In this document: in pieces, positions 7,859-15,979 of the stretch
How positions within the stretch are numbered: the first letter of the stretch is position 1
Layout of the letters: every line of letters starts with the position of its first letter
NCBI RefSeq assembly: GCF_009856625.1
Contig: NZ_CP047241.1
Location: 2,852,001-2,916,000 of the forward strand
Source of the DNA: Aquitalea denitrificans
Lineage (GTDB): Bacteria; Pseudomonadota; Gammaproteobacteria; Burkholderiales; Chromobacteriaceae
DNA: 64,000 nt
Direction of reading: 5' to 3'
Made by a program: the position numbers and the translations under genes
Notes under the pieces: generated by a model
Told to the model about the DNA's origin: nothing
What the model saw: only the letters and a program-made list of their open reading frames with translations
Databases searched by the model: none

Positions 7859-9187
7859 TTATTCCGGCAACCACTCCGGCCAGTAACCGGCAGCATCATA
7901 ACAGTCACTCGATACCGCCACCCCAGGCAATGCAAGCAGGCGGCCATCCATGCCAAACAACAAAGGCCACTGCTGACGTAACAAAGGTGGAATACCCGCC
8001 TCCTGCAGCAACTTCTTTACCTGTTTTTTTCCGACGGGTTGTGGCAAGCGCTCTCCGCCCCGCCTTGGCGACAAACGGATACCCTGAGCCAGCACATCAG
8101 CGGCAATGCCACCACGCCGCGACCAACACAGACGCCCACCCCAATCAGGGAATACCTGCTCCGCAGACTCCCCTGAAAATGCCTGCACCGCATCCGGCAG
8201 ACACTTGCAGTCCCGCAGCAGCAGCACATGCAACTCCCCTCTGTAGCGCAAAACAGCAAGACCACCCACCACCAGGCTGGGCTGACTGGCGGCATCTGCA
8301 TCCCGCAGTTGGCGCAAAAATTCCTGCACCCGCTCGGCGCTCACTGTCGTCACACCCTGCTGGCGCAACCAGGCAAGCAGAACAAACCCCTGTCTGACTT
8401 CCGACAGAGCCCGCAGGCTGGCTACGTCAAAACCATGCCCTCTGCTGCCTTGCGCCAGATCAGCCGCCACCACCTCATCAATCAGCGCCGATGCCTGCCC
8501 CATATGCCAGGCAGTTCGTGCAATATGCTGTCGATAGTCCGGCAACTGCTGCGCCAGCAGCGGCATGACGCAATGGCGCAACATATTGCGACGGTAGCGT
8601 GTATCGGCATTGCTATCATCTTCCACCCAGCGCAACTGATGCGCTGCTGCATACTGCTCCAGCTGCTGGCGGGAATAGGACAACAAGGGACGCCACAGAT
8701 GCAAAGCTGCCAGGGGGCGGCAAACCGGCATGCCAGCCAGCGCCTTCACGCTGCCGCCACGCAATAGCTGCAGCAAGACGGTTTCCGACTGATCATCCTG
8801 ATGATGCGCCAGTGCCAGTACCGCTGCCGTAGATTGGGCATACGCCGCATAGCGCAACTTGCGCGCATTGGCTTCCACCCCTTCGGGTGCAGCCCGATCG
8901 ACCAGCACCCGGACCACCCGTAGCGGCACCCCCCACTCGGCACACACGGCCTGGCAATGACCTACCCACTCGTCGGCAACAGCACTGAGACCGTGGTGTA
9001 CATGGACGGCAGATATCTGCAACTGCGGCCGCTGCCGCCGTGCACGCACCAGCAAGGATAGCAGCACCATGGAGTCCAGCCCGCCACTCAGCCCCACTTC
9101 AAAAGCAGAAAGGCCGGACAAATTGTCCGGCCAGCTGGCTAACAGGCTAGGCAGCAGATCAGGCTGCATCTTCCTTGAAACGCCCAT
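7859..9187 (-). CDS. tilS: tRNA(Ile)-lysidine synthase TilS
   Basis: TilS joins lysine to C34 of the tRNA-Ile that reads AUA codons, an essential ATP-dependent step. The PP-loop motif SGGLDSM is near residue 34 and a second conserved segment ALAHHQDDQSET is visible in the N-terminal domain. The remaining roughly 200 residues form the substrate-binding and C-terminal domains. At 442 residues it matches E. coli (432). The start overlaps the end of accA; an alternative ATG six codons later, inside the accA stop region, has AAGGA but very tight spacing. The overlap suggests translational coupling to accA. Confidence 0.95.
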   Translation of the reverse strand: MGVSRKMQPDLLPSLLASWPDNLSGLSAFEVGLSGGLDSMVLLSLLVRARRQRPQLQISAVHVHHGLSAVADEWVGHCQAVCAEWGVPLRVVRVLVDRAAPEGVEANARKLRYAAYAQSTAAVLALAHHQDDQSETVLLQLLRGGSVKALAGMPVCRPLAALHLWRPLLSYSRQQLEQYAAAHQLRWVEDDSNADTRYRRNMLRHCVMPLLAQQLPDYRQHIARTAWHMGQASALIDEVVAADLAQGSRGHGFDVASLRALSEVRQGFVLLAWLRQQGVTTVSAERVQEFLRQLRDADAASQPSLVVGGLAVLRYRGELHVLLLRDCKCLPDAVQAFSGESAEQVFPDWGGRLCWSRRGGIAADVLAQGIRLSPRRGGERLPQPVGKKQVKKLLQEAGIPPLLRQQWPLLFGMDGRLLALPGVAVSSDCYDAAGYWPEWLPE

Positions 9188-10124
9188 AACTCATCAGACG
9201 ATCGAAACGCTCTTTCAGCAGCGCGTCAACCGGACGATTGGCAAAGTCTTTCAACTGTTCCTGAATGACCCGCTTCATCGCATTCATCATCTGAGCATGG
9301 TCACGATGAGCACCACCAGCCGGCTCACTGATTACACGATCAATCAGACCCAGCGTTTTCAGGCGGTTGGCGGTAATACCCAGCGCCTCGGCGGCTTCGG
9401 AAGCACGTTCCGCCGTCTTCCACAGAATGGAGGCACACCCTTCCGGCGAAATCACCGAGTAGGTCGAGTACTGCAGCATGTTGACCTGGTCACCTACCGC
9501 AATCGCCAAGGCACCACCGGAACCACCTTCACCAATCACGGTGCAGATGATAGGCACGCGCAGGCGCGTCATTTCATACAGATTACGACCAATCGCCTCG
9601 GACTGGCCGCGCTCTTCTGCGCCAATGCCCGGATAAGCACCCGGTGTATCGATAAAGGTGATGATGGGAATGCCAAACTTCTCGGCCAGCTTCATCAGGC
9701 GCAATGCCTTGCGATAGCCTTCCGGGCGCGGCATGCCGAAATTGCGGTAAATCTTTTCCTTGGTATCGCGGCCCTTCTGATGGCCAATCACCATCACGGG
9801 CTGGCCATTGAAACGGGCCAGACCACCCACGATTGCCGGATCATCGGCAAAGGCACGATCACCATGCAGCTCTTCAAAATCAGTGAAGATGCTGCGCAGA
9901 TAGTCCAATGTATATGGACGCTGCGGGTGGCGTGCCACCTGGGAGATCTGCGAGGGGGACAGTTTGGCATATAGAGTCTTGGTCAGTTCCAGACTCTTCT
10001 TTTGCAGGCGTGCGATTTCTTCGGAGATATCCAGTACGGAATCGTCCTGTACGAATCGCAGCTCTTCTATCTTGTTCTCGAGCTCGGCGATAGGCTGCTC
10101 AAAATCGAGAAAGGTCGGCTTCAT
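9159..10124 (-). CDS. accA: Acetyl-CoA carboxylase carboxyltransferase subunit alpha
   Basis: AccA and AccD form the carboxyltransferase that moves CO2 from biotin to acetyl-CoA, the first committed step of fatty acid synthesis. The 321 residues include the N-terminal coiled segment EQPIAELENKIEELR, the domain signature RPYTLDYLRSIFTDFEELHGDR and the glycine-rich GEGGSGGALAIAVGD region. I placed the start at MKPTFLDFEQ, 11 codons inside the longest frame, because it gives the E. coli length (319). accD is not in this window. tilS follows with overlap. Confidence 0.97.
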   Translation of the reverse strand: MKPTFLDFEQPIAELENKIEELRFVQDDSVLDISEEIARLQKKSLELTKTLYAKLSPSQISQVARHPQRPYTLDYLRSIFTDFEELHGDRAFADDPAIVGGLARFNGQPVMVIGHQKGRDTKEKIYRNFGMPRPEGYRKALRLMKLAEKFGIPIITFIDTPGAYPGIGAEERGQSEAIGRNLYEMTRLRVPIICTVIGEGGSGGALAIAVGDQVNMLQYSTYSVISPEGCASILWKTAERASEAAEALGITANRLKTLGLIDRVISEPAGGAHRDHAQMMNAMKRVIQEQLKDFANRPVDALLKERFDRLMSYGRFKEDAA

Positions 10125-10268
10125 TATGCACATCATCCGATTAAGCGAATCGGGCAATCATACATGACTGCCAAAGAGTCCGTCACGCCCCTGTCTGACA
10201 AAATTCAGTCGGCATAAGCGGGCGATTTGATTATTCCTGGATTTATGCAAAAAAGTGAAACCTCCCCC

Positions 10269-10297
10269 TTGCGCTGACTTTTAGGCTGTGCTTTAAT
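10269..10297 (+). promoter_or_regulatory. Promoter of the Val/Asp tRNA array
   Basis: TTGCGC, a 17-base spacer and TTTAAT lie about 45 bases before the first tRNA, with a GC-rich start region and an A/T-rich stretch upstream that could act as an UP element. The -35 is imperfect. It is the best candidate to drive all twelve tRNAs. Confidence 0.55.
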
Positions 10298-10342
10298 TCG
10301 CCTCCTCGCTGAGACGCAAACGCAGACAGCGAACAGATTTCA

Positions 10343-10418
10343 GGGCGTTTAGCTCAGTTGGTAGAGCGTCTGCCTTACAAGCAGAATGTCGGCGGTTCGA
10401 CTCCGTCAACGCCCACCA
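10343..10418 (+). tRNA. tRNA-Val (TAC), array copy 1
   Basis: 76 bases with acceptor GGGCGTT/AACGCCC, anticodon TAC in the loop, T loop TTCGACT and an encoded CCA end. First gene of the array. Confidence 0.97.
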
Positions 10419-10422
10419 GGTT

Positions 10423-10499
10423 GGAGTGGTAGTTCAGTTGGTTAGAATACCGGCCTGTCACGCCGGGGGTCGCGGGTTCGAGTCCCGTCCACTCCGCCA
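10423..10499 (+). tRNA. tRNA-Asp (GTC), array copy 1
   Basis: 77 bases with acceptor GGAGTGG/CCACTCC, anticodon stem CCGGC/GCCGG enclosing CTGTCAC (anticodon GTC), discriminator G and encoded CCA. Confidence 0.97.
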
Positions 10500-10525
10500 A
10501 CAGTTTAATAGCAGTAACCCTTTTC

Positions 10526-10601
10526 GGGCGTTTAGCTCAGTTGGTAGAGCGTCTGCCTTACAAGCAGAATGTCGGCGGTTCGACTCCGTCAACGCCCACC
10601 A
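10526..10601 (+). tRNA. tRNA-Val (TAC), array copy 2
   Basis: Identical in sequence to array copy 1, including the encoded CCA. Confidence 0.97.
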
Positions 10602-10606
10602 GGTTT

Positions 10607-10683
10607 GGAGTGGTAGTTCAGTTGGTTAGAATACCGGCCTGTCACGCCGGGGGTCGCGGGTTCGAGTCCCGTCCACTCCGCCA
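10607..10683 (+). tRNA. tRNA-Asp (GTC), array copy 2
   Basis: Identical in sequence to tRNA-Asp copy 1. The linker from the preceding tRNA-Val has five bases instead of four. Confidence 0.97.
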
Positions 10684-10710
10684 ACAGTTTACAAAGCAGT
10701 AACCCTTTTC

Positions 10711-10786
10711 GGGCGTTTAGCTCAGTTGGTAGAGCGTCTGCCTTACAAGCAGAATGTCGGCGGTTCGACTCCGTCAACGCCCACCA
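10711..10786 (+). tRNA. tRNA-Val (TAC), array copy 3
   Basis: Identical to copy 1. The spacer before it is the one variant spacer of the array. Confidence 0.97.
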
Positions 10787-10791
10787 GGTTT

Positions 10792-10868
10792 GGAGTGGTA
10801 GTTCAGTTGGTTAGAATACCGGCCTGTCACGCCGGGGGTCGCGGGTTCGAGTCCCGTCCACTCCGCCA
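10792..10868 (+). tRNA. tRNA-Asp (GTC), array copy 3
   Basis: Identical to tRNA-Asp copy 1 with encoded CCA; five-base linker. Confidence 0.97.
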
Positions 10869-10894
10869 ACAGTTTAATAGCAGTAACCCTTTTC

Positions 10895-10970
10895 GGGCGT
10901 TTAGCTCAGTTGGTAGAGCGTCTGCCTTACAAGCAGAATGTCGGCGGTTCGACTCCGTCAACGCCCACCA
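10895..10970 (+). tRNA. tRNA-Val (TAC), array copy 4
   Basis: Identical to copy 1 with encoded CCA. Confidence 0.97.
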
Positions 10971-10975
10971 GGTTT

Positions 10976-11052
10976 GGAGTGGTAGTTCAGTTGGTTAGAA
11001 TACCGGCCTGTCACGCCGGGGGTCGCGGGTTCGAGTCCCGTCCACTCCGCCA
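10976..11052 (+). tRNA. tRNA-Asp (GTC), array copy 4
   Basis: Identical to tRNA-Asp copy 1; five-base linker. Confidence 0.97.
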
Positions 11053-11078
11053 ACAGTTTAATAGCAGTAACCCTTTTC

Positions 11079-11154
11079 GGGCGTTTAGCTCAGTTGGTAG
11101 AGCGTCTGCCTTACAAGCAGAATGTCGGCGGTTCGACTCCGTCAACGCCCACCA
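11079..11154 (+). tRNA. tRNA-Val (TAC), array copy 5
   Basis: Identical to copy 1 with encoded CCA. Confidence 0.97.
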
Positions 11155-11158
11155 GGTT

Positions 11159-11235
11159 GGAGTGGTAGTTCAGTTGGTTAGAATACCGGCCTGTCACGCC
11201 GGGGGTCGCGGGTTCGAGTCCCGTCCACTCCGCCA
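11159..11235 (+). tRNA. tRNA-Asp (GTC), array copy 5
   Basis: Identical to tRNA-Asp copy 1. This unit has the four-base linker, as in unit 1. Confidence 0.97.
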
Positions 11236-11261
11236 ACAGTTTAATAGCAGTAACCCTTTTC

Positions 11262-11337
11262 GGGCGTTTAGCTCAGTTGGTAGAGCGTCTGCCTTACAAG
11301 CAGAATGTCGGCGGTTCGACTCCGTCAACGCCCACCA
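11262..11337 (+). tRNA. tRNA-Val (TAC), array copy 6
   Basis: Identical to copy 1 with encoded CCA. Confidence 0.97.
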
Positions 11338-11342
11338 GGTTT

Positions 11343-11419
11343 GGAGTGGTAGTTCAGTTGGTTAGAATACCGGCCTGTCACGCCGGGGGTCGCGGGTTCG
11401 AGTCCCGTCCACTCCGCCA
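11343..11419 (+). tRNA. tRNA-Asp (GTC), array copy 6
   Basis: Identical to tRNA-Asp copy 1. It is the last gene and runs straight into the array terminator. Confidence 0.97.
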
Positions 11420-11424
11420 ATATT

Positions 11425-11452
11425 AAAAAAGCAGCCTACAGCTGCTTTTTTT
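11425..11452 (+). terminator. Terminator of the tRNA array
   Basis: The stem AAAAGCAGC/GCTGCTTTT with a five-base loop ends in a run of T's, six bases after the last tRNA. Confidence 0.88.
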
Positions 11453-11477
11453 GCGTTTGTGGATAATCAAATCATGC

Positions 11478-11509
11478 AAAACCGGCTCAGTATTACCTGA
11501 GCCGGTTTT
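11478..11509 (-). terminator. Terminator after dsbB
   Basis: A 13-base-pair inverted repeat AAAACCGGCTCAG/CTGAGCCGGTTTT around a six-base loop lies ten bases past the dsbB stop. Being symmetric, it could also back up the array terminator. Confidence 0.82.
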
Positions 11510-11519
11510 CATCTTTACA

Positions 11520-12020
11520 TCAATTCGGACTCTTGCGAAATGCCAGCCAAAGCTGGAAAACAATCACGCCAGCAAAAAACACCGCCACCCAAAACGGCAT
11601 TGCCTGCCCCAGGAATGTCCAGTCCACCTTGGCACACTCACCGCTTCCCTTGAAGACTTTGGACAGCACATCCCACAAGGGCGAAGTTTCCATCAGGTAG
11701 TCCAGCCCTGGCCCGCAAGCCGGCACCATGTCTTCCGGCAGACTTTGCAGCCACAGCTGTCGTACCGAAACGGCACCGCCGCCAATAGCAGCAAGTACCC
11801 CCAGTACACCCCACACCCGATAGCCGATTCCTCCCGGGTTATGCAAGGCCGCCAGCAAGGCAATAATGCCGACAGAAATTACTCCCACACGCTGAAAGAT
11901 GCATAAAGGGCAGGGTTCAAGATGCAATACATACTGCGAATACAGGGCAAAACCCATTGCCGCAGCACAGCCAACTGCAACCAGTAAAAAACCCTGCCGG
12001 CGCGATAAACGAATACTCAC
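11520..12020 (-). CDS. dsbB: Disulfide bond formation protein DsbB
   Basis: DsbB is the inner-membrane protein that reoxidises periplasmic DsbA and passes electrons to quinones. The 166 residues have four hydrophobic helices and both redox cysteine pairs: Cys37/Cys40 in EPCPLC and Cys102/Cys129 in the second periplasmic loop. These correspond to Cys41/44 and Cys104/130 of E. coli DsbB. It stands alone between the tRNA array and a patatin gene; dsbA is not in the window. Confidence 0.96.
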   Translation of the reverse strand: MSIRLSRRQGFLLVAVGCAAAMGFALYSQYVLHLEPCPLCIFQRVGVISVGIIALLAALHNPGGIGYRVWGVLGVLAAIGGGAVSVRQLWLQSLPEDMVPACGPGLDYLMETSPLWDVLSKVFKGSGECAKVDWTFLGQAMPFWVAVFFAGVIVFQLWLAFRKSPN

Positions 12021-12080
12021 AACATCCCCTTGTCTTAGTGTTGGGCTTGAATATGGAACACCTAGGATTTTAGTCCTGAT

Positions 12081-13220
12081 TTAAAGTTCCAGAAATTGTC
12101 TGATGGCGTCTTTCTGTGCCAGCGCATCCTTGTAACCCAGCGCAATCAGCGCGCGGCAATATCCTGGTTCAAACAGCAGATAAGTTGCCAGCGTCATGCC
12201 ACGCTTCTTGGTTCCACCCGCCCCTTTCATCAGGAAGCGTAATACCGGCGGGAATTCGTGCGCGTGCTGATAAGCAATACTTTCCAGCGACTGGCTGGGA
12301 CTGAGCATGAAGATATCCACTTGCTTGAGACTGGTTTGCGCACACAAATCCTGATTCCCCTGCAGCAGGGAAACGGTGTGATTGACACGCAGCAGGCGCT
12401 CCATGTCCATCGACATGCTATCCACAAAGACACTATTGAGCAGATGCCCAAAAACCTGAGCCGGTGTTGGCACCACGCTGGCGGCACGCCGTTCGACCAC
12501 AGCGGGTCGCTGACTGGTCAAGCCGACAATAAACAGCTTGTCTGCCCCCAAATGCAAGGCTGGCGACAAGGGCGTCATCTGCCTGATGGCACCGTCACAG
12601 TAATGCAGATTACCGATCTGGGTGGACGGAAAAATCAGCGGAATGGCCGAAGTTGCCATCAGGTGATCCAGGCCAATCTGCTCCCGCACACCCATGCGCT
12701 GATGCCGCGACCATTCATCAAGATGGCGCTGACCTTCAAAGAAGGTGACCGACATGCCGGTACTGAAACAGGATGCGGTCAAAGCCAGCGCTTGCAGCTT
12801 GCCCTGCTCCAGTGAATGGCGGATACCATCAAACGGCATGGCACGGCCCAGAAAATCACGCAGGGGCGCATTGTCCAGAAAGCTTTTCGGATTGCGCCAG
12901 CCATGCCCGCCAGTCGCAATCGAAATGCCGAAATGGAAAAACGTCTTGATGAAATAACTCAGGCTGGCATCGTACACATCATGAATGTGCAACTGCTTCC
13001 ACATCTGGGCCAGATAATGTACCGACTGGCGGTAGTTGTTGGCACCGGAGGCAACCGCAACGGCATTGATGGCACCAGCTGAGGTACCGCAAATAATGGG
13101 GAAGGGATTATGTGCGGGATCCGGCAGCATCCTGGCAATACCCAGCAGCACTCCGGCCTGATAGGCCGCCCTGGCACCGCCTCCCGACAGTACCAGGCCA
13201 ATATTGCTTTTCCCCGCCAT
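12081..13220 (-). CDS. Patatin-like phospholipase, cytoplasmic type
   Basis: The 379 residues begin with the patatin oxyanion motif LVLSGGGARAAYQAGVL, followed by the nucleophile elbow GTSAG (serine near residue 48) and the catalytic Asp in the CDGA motif near residue 210, so the Ser-Asp dyad is intact. There is no signal peptide and no beta-barrel, unlike the second patatin of this window at 17.9-20.2 kb. It is probably an acyl hydrolase acting on lipids from inside the cell; the substrate is unknown. It has no obvious operon partner. Confidence 0.88.
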   Translation of the reverse strand: MAGKSNIGLVLSGGGARAAYQAGVLLGIARMLPDPAHNPFPIICGTSAGAINAVAVASGANNYRQSVHYLAQMWKQLHIHDVYDASLSYFIKTFFHFGISIATGGHGWRNPKSFLDNAPLRDFLGRAMPFDGIRHSLEQGKLQALALTASCFSTGMSVTFFEGQRHLDEWSRHQRMGVREQIGLDHLMATSAIPLIFPSTQIGNLHYCDGAIRQMTPLSPALHLGADKLFIVGLTSQRPAVVERRAASVVPTPAQVFGHLLNSVFVDSMSMDMERLLRVNHTVSLLQGNQDLCAQTSLKQVDIFMLSPSQSLESIAYQHAHEFPPVLRFLMKGAGGTKKRGMTLATYLLFEPGYCRALIALGYKDALAQKDAIRQFLEL

Positions 13221-13345
13221 TTTGCACCTCGCCCTGGATGCATTGTTTATTGCTTTAGAAATAGCTGCAAAACGACAGACTTAGCAAGCAACCGCAGGTC
13301 AAGCCTGTCTGTCCGATCTCATCCACGCGCTCCAGCAGCCAGAGC

Positions 13346-14725
13346 CTAGCTCTCGCCAGCAACCATCATTGACTCGATCAGCACCGACCCCATCACCTTG
13401 CCACCACGTGCCAGCGTATCAGTACCAACCGCCACCATGCGCTGGAACATCTCTCGCAAATTGCCGGCGATGGTGATTTCCTCAACCGGGTAAGCAATCA
13501 CCCCGTTTTCCACCCAGAAACCAGCGGCACCACGCGAATAATCACCCGTCACCGTATTGATGCCATGACCCAGCAACTCAGTCACCAACAAGCCCGTACC
13601 AACTTGCTGCAGCAACTCGGCAAAGCTTTCACCCGTGGTGTGGACCAGCAGATTATGCGGGCCGCCGGCATTACCAGTGGATTGCATACCCAGCTTGCGC
13701 GCCGAATAGCTGGCCAGCATATAACCCTGCAATACACCGGCATCGATCAGACGACGCGCGGAAGTTTCCACGCCTTCACTGTCGAATGCACCACTAGACA
13801 TACCGCGAAGCACAAACGGATCTTCGTCGATGATGATATTCGGATGAAACACCTGCTGCCCCAATGCATCCAGCAGGAAAGAAGATTTGCGATACAGATT
13901 TCCACCGCTGATGGCTGAAACCAGATGGCCGATCAGCGATGCAGCCACCGGCGCCTCAAACAAGACCGGATACTGCCCGGTCTTCACCCGACGTGCAGAC
14001 AGACGGCGTACCGCACGCTCGCCCGCAGTACGGCCCACCTTGAGCGGATCATCCAGATCAGCAGGGTGACGTGCGGCCGAATACCAGTAATCGCGCTGCA
14101 TAGAGCCAGCCTCTTCCGCCACCACGGCAGCAGAAATGCTGTGCCGGCTGCCCGGATAACCGGCCATGAAGCCATTACTGTTGGCATAGATAAAGTGACT
14201 GGCCTGTGCCGACACCGATGCACCTTCTGAATTACTGATGCGCGCATCCACACCGCGGGCTGCGTCTTCACAACTGCGCGCCAACTCGATGGCCTGCTCG
14301 ACTGGCAGATTCCAGGGATGGAACAGATCCAGATCCGGAAAGTCCGTCGCCAGCAACTGACGATCAGCCAAGCCCGCGCAGGCATCTTCGGCAGTAAACC
14401 GAGCAATATCCAATGCAGCCTTCACCGTATCCTGCAATGCCTGATCAGAAAAATCAGAAGTGCTGGCATGGCCTTTTTTCTGCCCCAGATAAACGGTAAC
14501 CGACACACCCTTGTCCTGGTTGTACTCAATGGTTTCCACTTCACCCAGACGCACGCTTACCGTTTGCCCCAGGCCTTCGGAAACATCGGTTTCGGCTGCT
14601 GTCGCACCAAGCTGACCGGCCAGTTCCAGCACCCGGCTGGCGATGCCTTGCAATACGTTTTTACTGAAACTGAATGTGTTGTCTGCCAATGTCTTATCTA
14701 CCATGATGAATGTTGCCTTGCCCAT
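13346..14725 (-). CDS. pmbA: PmbA/TldE metalloprotease-family protein
   Basis: PmbA (TldE) pairs with TldD to form a protease that matures peptides such as microcin B17 and degrades CcdA; the metal site sits in TldD. About 459 residues show family segments ETIEYNQDKGVSVTVYLG and the C-terminal GAAGFWVENG and EITIAGNLREMF. Of several possible starts I chose MGKATFIMVDK because AGGG lies about seven bases upstream. It is divergent from yjgA, the same arrangement as in E. coli. tldD is not in the window. Confidence 0.93.
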   Translation of the reverse strand: MGKATFIMVDKTLADNTFSFSKNVLQGIASRVLELAGQLGATAAETDVSEGLGQTVSVRLGEVETIEYNQDKGVSVTVYLGQKKGHASTSDFSDQALQDTVKAALDIARFTAEDACAGLADRQLLATDFPDLDLFHPWNLPVEQAIELARSCEDAARGVDARISNSEGASVSAQASHFIYANSNGFMAGYPGSRHSISAAVVAEEAGSMQRDYWYSAARHPADLDDPLKVGRTAGERAVRRLSARRVKTGQYPVLFEAPVAASLIGHLVSAISGGNLYRKSSFLLDALGQQVFHPNIIIDEDPFVLRGMSSGAFDSEGVETSARRLIDAGVLQGYMLASYSARKLGMQSTGNAGGPHNLLVHTTGESFAELLQQVGTGLLVTELLGHGINTVTGDYSRGAAGFWVENGVIAYPVEEITIAGNLREMFQRMVAVGTDTLARGGKVMGSVLIESMMVAGES

Positions 14726-14831
14726 GACGCGACCCTGTCGGCACAGTACCACGCCAGGCGTGTTTGCACGGGAATCGGCCCGCCTTTTCCGGTATCATAC
14801 CAGCCTTGAAAACCGTAGAGACTTTTGAACG

Positions 14832-15398
14832 ATGACTGATTACCAGAACGACAGCCTACCTGACGGCATGATCAGCAAGTCCCAGCGCAAACGCGACATG
14901 GACGCGCTGCAGGATCTGGGCAAAGAGCTGGTCGAACTCTCCAAGGATACGCTGAAGAAAATGCAGCTGCCGGAGGATTTGCTGACTGCCATTCTGGACT
15001 ACAAACGCTTTACCGCCCATGGTGCCCTGCGCCGCCAGCTACAGTATATCGGCAAGCTGATGCGCGACATCGACCCGGAACCCATCCGCCAGTACCTGCT
15101 GGTGATCAAGGGCGAGTCGGCCGAACACATTGCCTGGCAGCATCTGCTGGAACGCTGGCGCGAACGCCTGATGAGCGACGACAAGATGTCCGCCGCCTTC
15201 ATCAATGATTTTCCCAGCGTTGACCCCCAGCAATTGCGCACGCTTATCCGCAATGCCCGTAAAGAGCAGGCTGAAAGCAAACCACCCAAGTCCTTCCGCC
15301 TGCTGTTCCAATTGATCAAGCAAGCCATTCCCGAGCCGGGCAAGCCACGCCAGCAGGCTGACGAAGCGGCTGACGATGCCTATGGAGAAAATGAATAA
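14832..15398 (+). CDS. darP: Ribosome-associated protein YjgA/DarP (DUF615)
   Basis: This 188-residue protein belongs to the YjgA family, a late 50S subunit assembly factor in E. coli. The N-terminal KSQRKRDMDALQDLGKELV and the central DYKRFTAHGALRRQLQYIGKL segments are characteristic. The C-terminus is charged and probably disordered. The gene is divergent from pmbA and its stop overlaps the mog start by one base (TAATG), so the two are coupled. Confidence 0.93.
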   Translation: MTDYQNDSLPDGMISKSQRKRDMDALQDLGKELVELSKDTLKKMQLPEDLLTAILDYKRFTAHGALRRQLQYIGKLMRDIDPEPIRQYLLVIKGESAEHIAWQHLLERWRERLMSDDKMSAAFINDFPSVDPQQLRTLIRNARKEQAESKPPKSFRLLFQLIKQAIPEPGKPRQQADEAADDAYGENE

Positions 15399-15979
15399 TG
15401 CTGAAAATCGGTCTGGTATCGGTATCCGATCGCGCCAGTACTGGCGTGTATCAGGACCAGGGTATTCCAGCGCTGCAGGATTGGCTGTCCAGCGCCATCT
15501 GCAGCCCGTTCTCCACGCTGACCCGGCTGATTCCAGACGAGCAGACAGAAATCGAAGCTACCCTACGCCAACTGGTAGATGAAGAAGGCTGTCAACTGGT
15601 ACTGACTACCGGCGGCACCGGTCCGGCACCGCGCGATGTCACGCCGGATGCCACCCTGGCCGTAGCCGATCGCGAGATGCCCGGCTTTGGCGAACAGATG
15701 CGCCAGATCAGTCTGCGCTTTGTCCCCACGGCCATCCTGTCCCGTCAGGTAGGGGTCATTCGCAAGAATGCACTGATTCTTAACCTACCAGGCCAACCCA
15801 AGGCCATCAAGGAAACCCTGGAAGGGCTGAGGAACGATGCAGGGGAAACACTGGTCCCCGGCATTTTTGCCGCTGTACCCTATTGCATTGATCTGATCGG
15901 TGGCCCCTACATCGAAACCGATCCGAAGGTGAGCAAGACATTCCGGCCAAAATCGGCACTGAGGCCTTCAGCCGCCTGA
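15398..15979 (+). CDS. mog: Molybdopterin adenylyltransferase Mog
   Basis: Mog adenylylates molybdopterin before molybdenum insertion in molybdenum cofactor synthesis. The 193-residue protein has the MoCF-domain start IGLVSVSDRAS, the nucleotide-binding TTGGTGPAPRDVTPDAT segment and the LILNLPGQPKAIKETL tail. Length fits E. coli MogA (195). It overlaps yjgA upstream and the hydrolase gene downstream (TGATG), giving a tight three-gene operon. Confidence 0.95.
   Translation: MLKIGLVSVSDRASTGVYQDQGIPALQDWLSSAICSPFSTLTRLIPDEQTEIEATLRQLVDEEGCQLVLTTGGTGPAPRDVTPDATLAVADREMPGFGEQMRQISLRFVPTAILSRQVGVIRKNALILNLPGQPKAIKETLEGLRNDAGETLVPGIFAAVPYCIDLIGGPYIETDPKVSKTFRPKSALRPSAA

Larger units (their letters stand above)
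10343..11419 (+). repeat. Tandem array of six tRNA-Val/tRNA-Asp units
   Basis: A unit of 183-185 bases is repeated six times. Each unit is one tRNA-Val(TAC), a 4-5 base linker, one tRNA-Asp(GTC) and a spacer of about 26 bases. All tRNA copies appear identical by eye. The spacers differ only slightly: one copy has TTTACAAAG where the others have TTTAATAG, and the linker is GGTT in units 1 and 5 but GGTTT in the others. Confidence 0.97.

Noticed and set aside
10426..11365. Open frames running through the tRNA array
   Set aside because: They are repeats of translated tRNA sequence and cannot be proteins.
10343..11419. Regular repeats that could suggest a CRISPR array
   Set aside because: The repeat unit is two complete tRNA genes with encoded CCA; there are no unique spacers.
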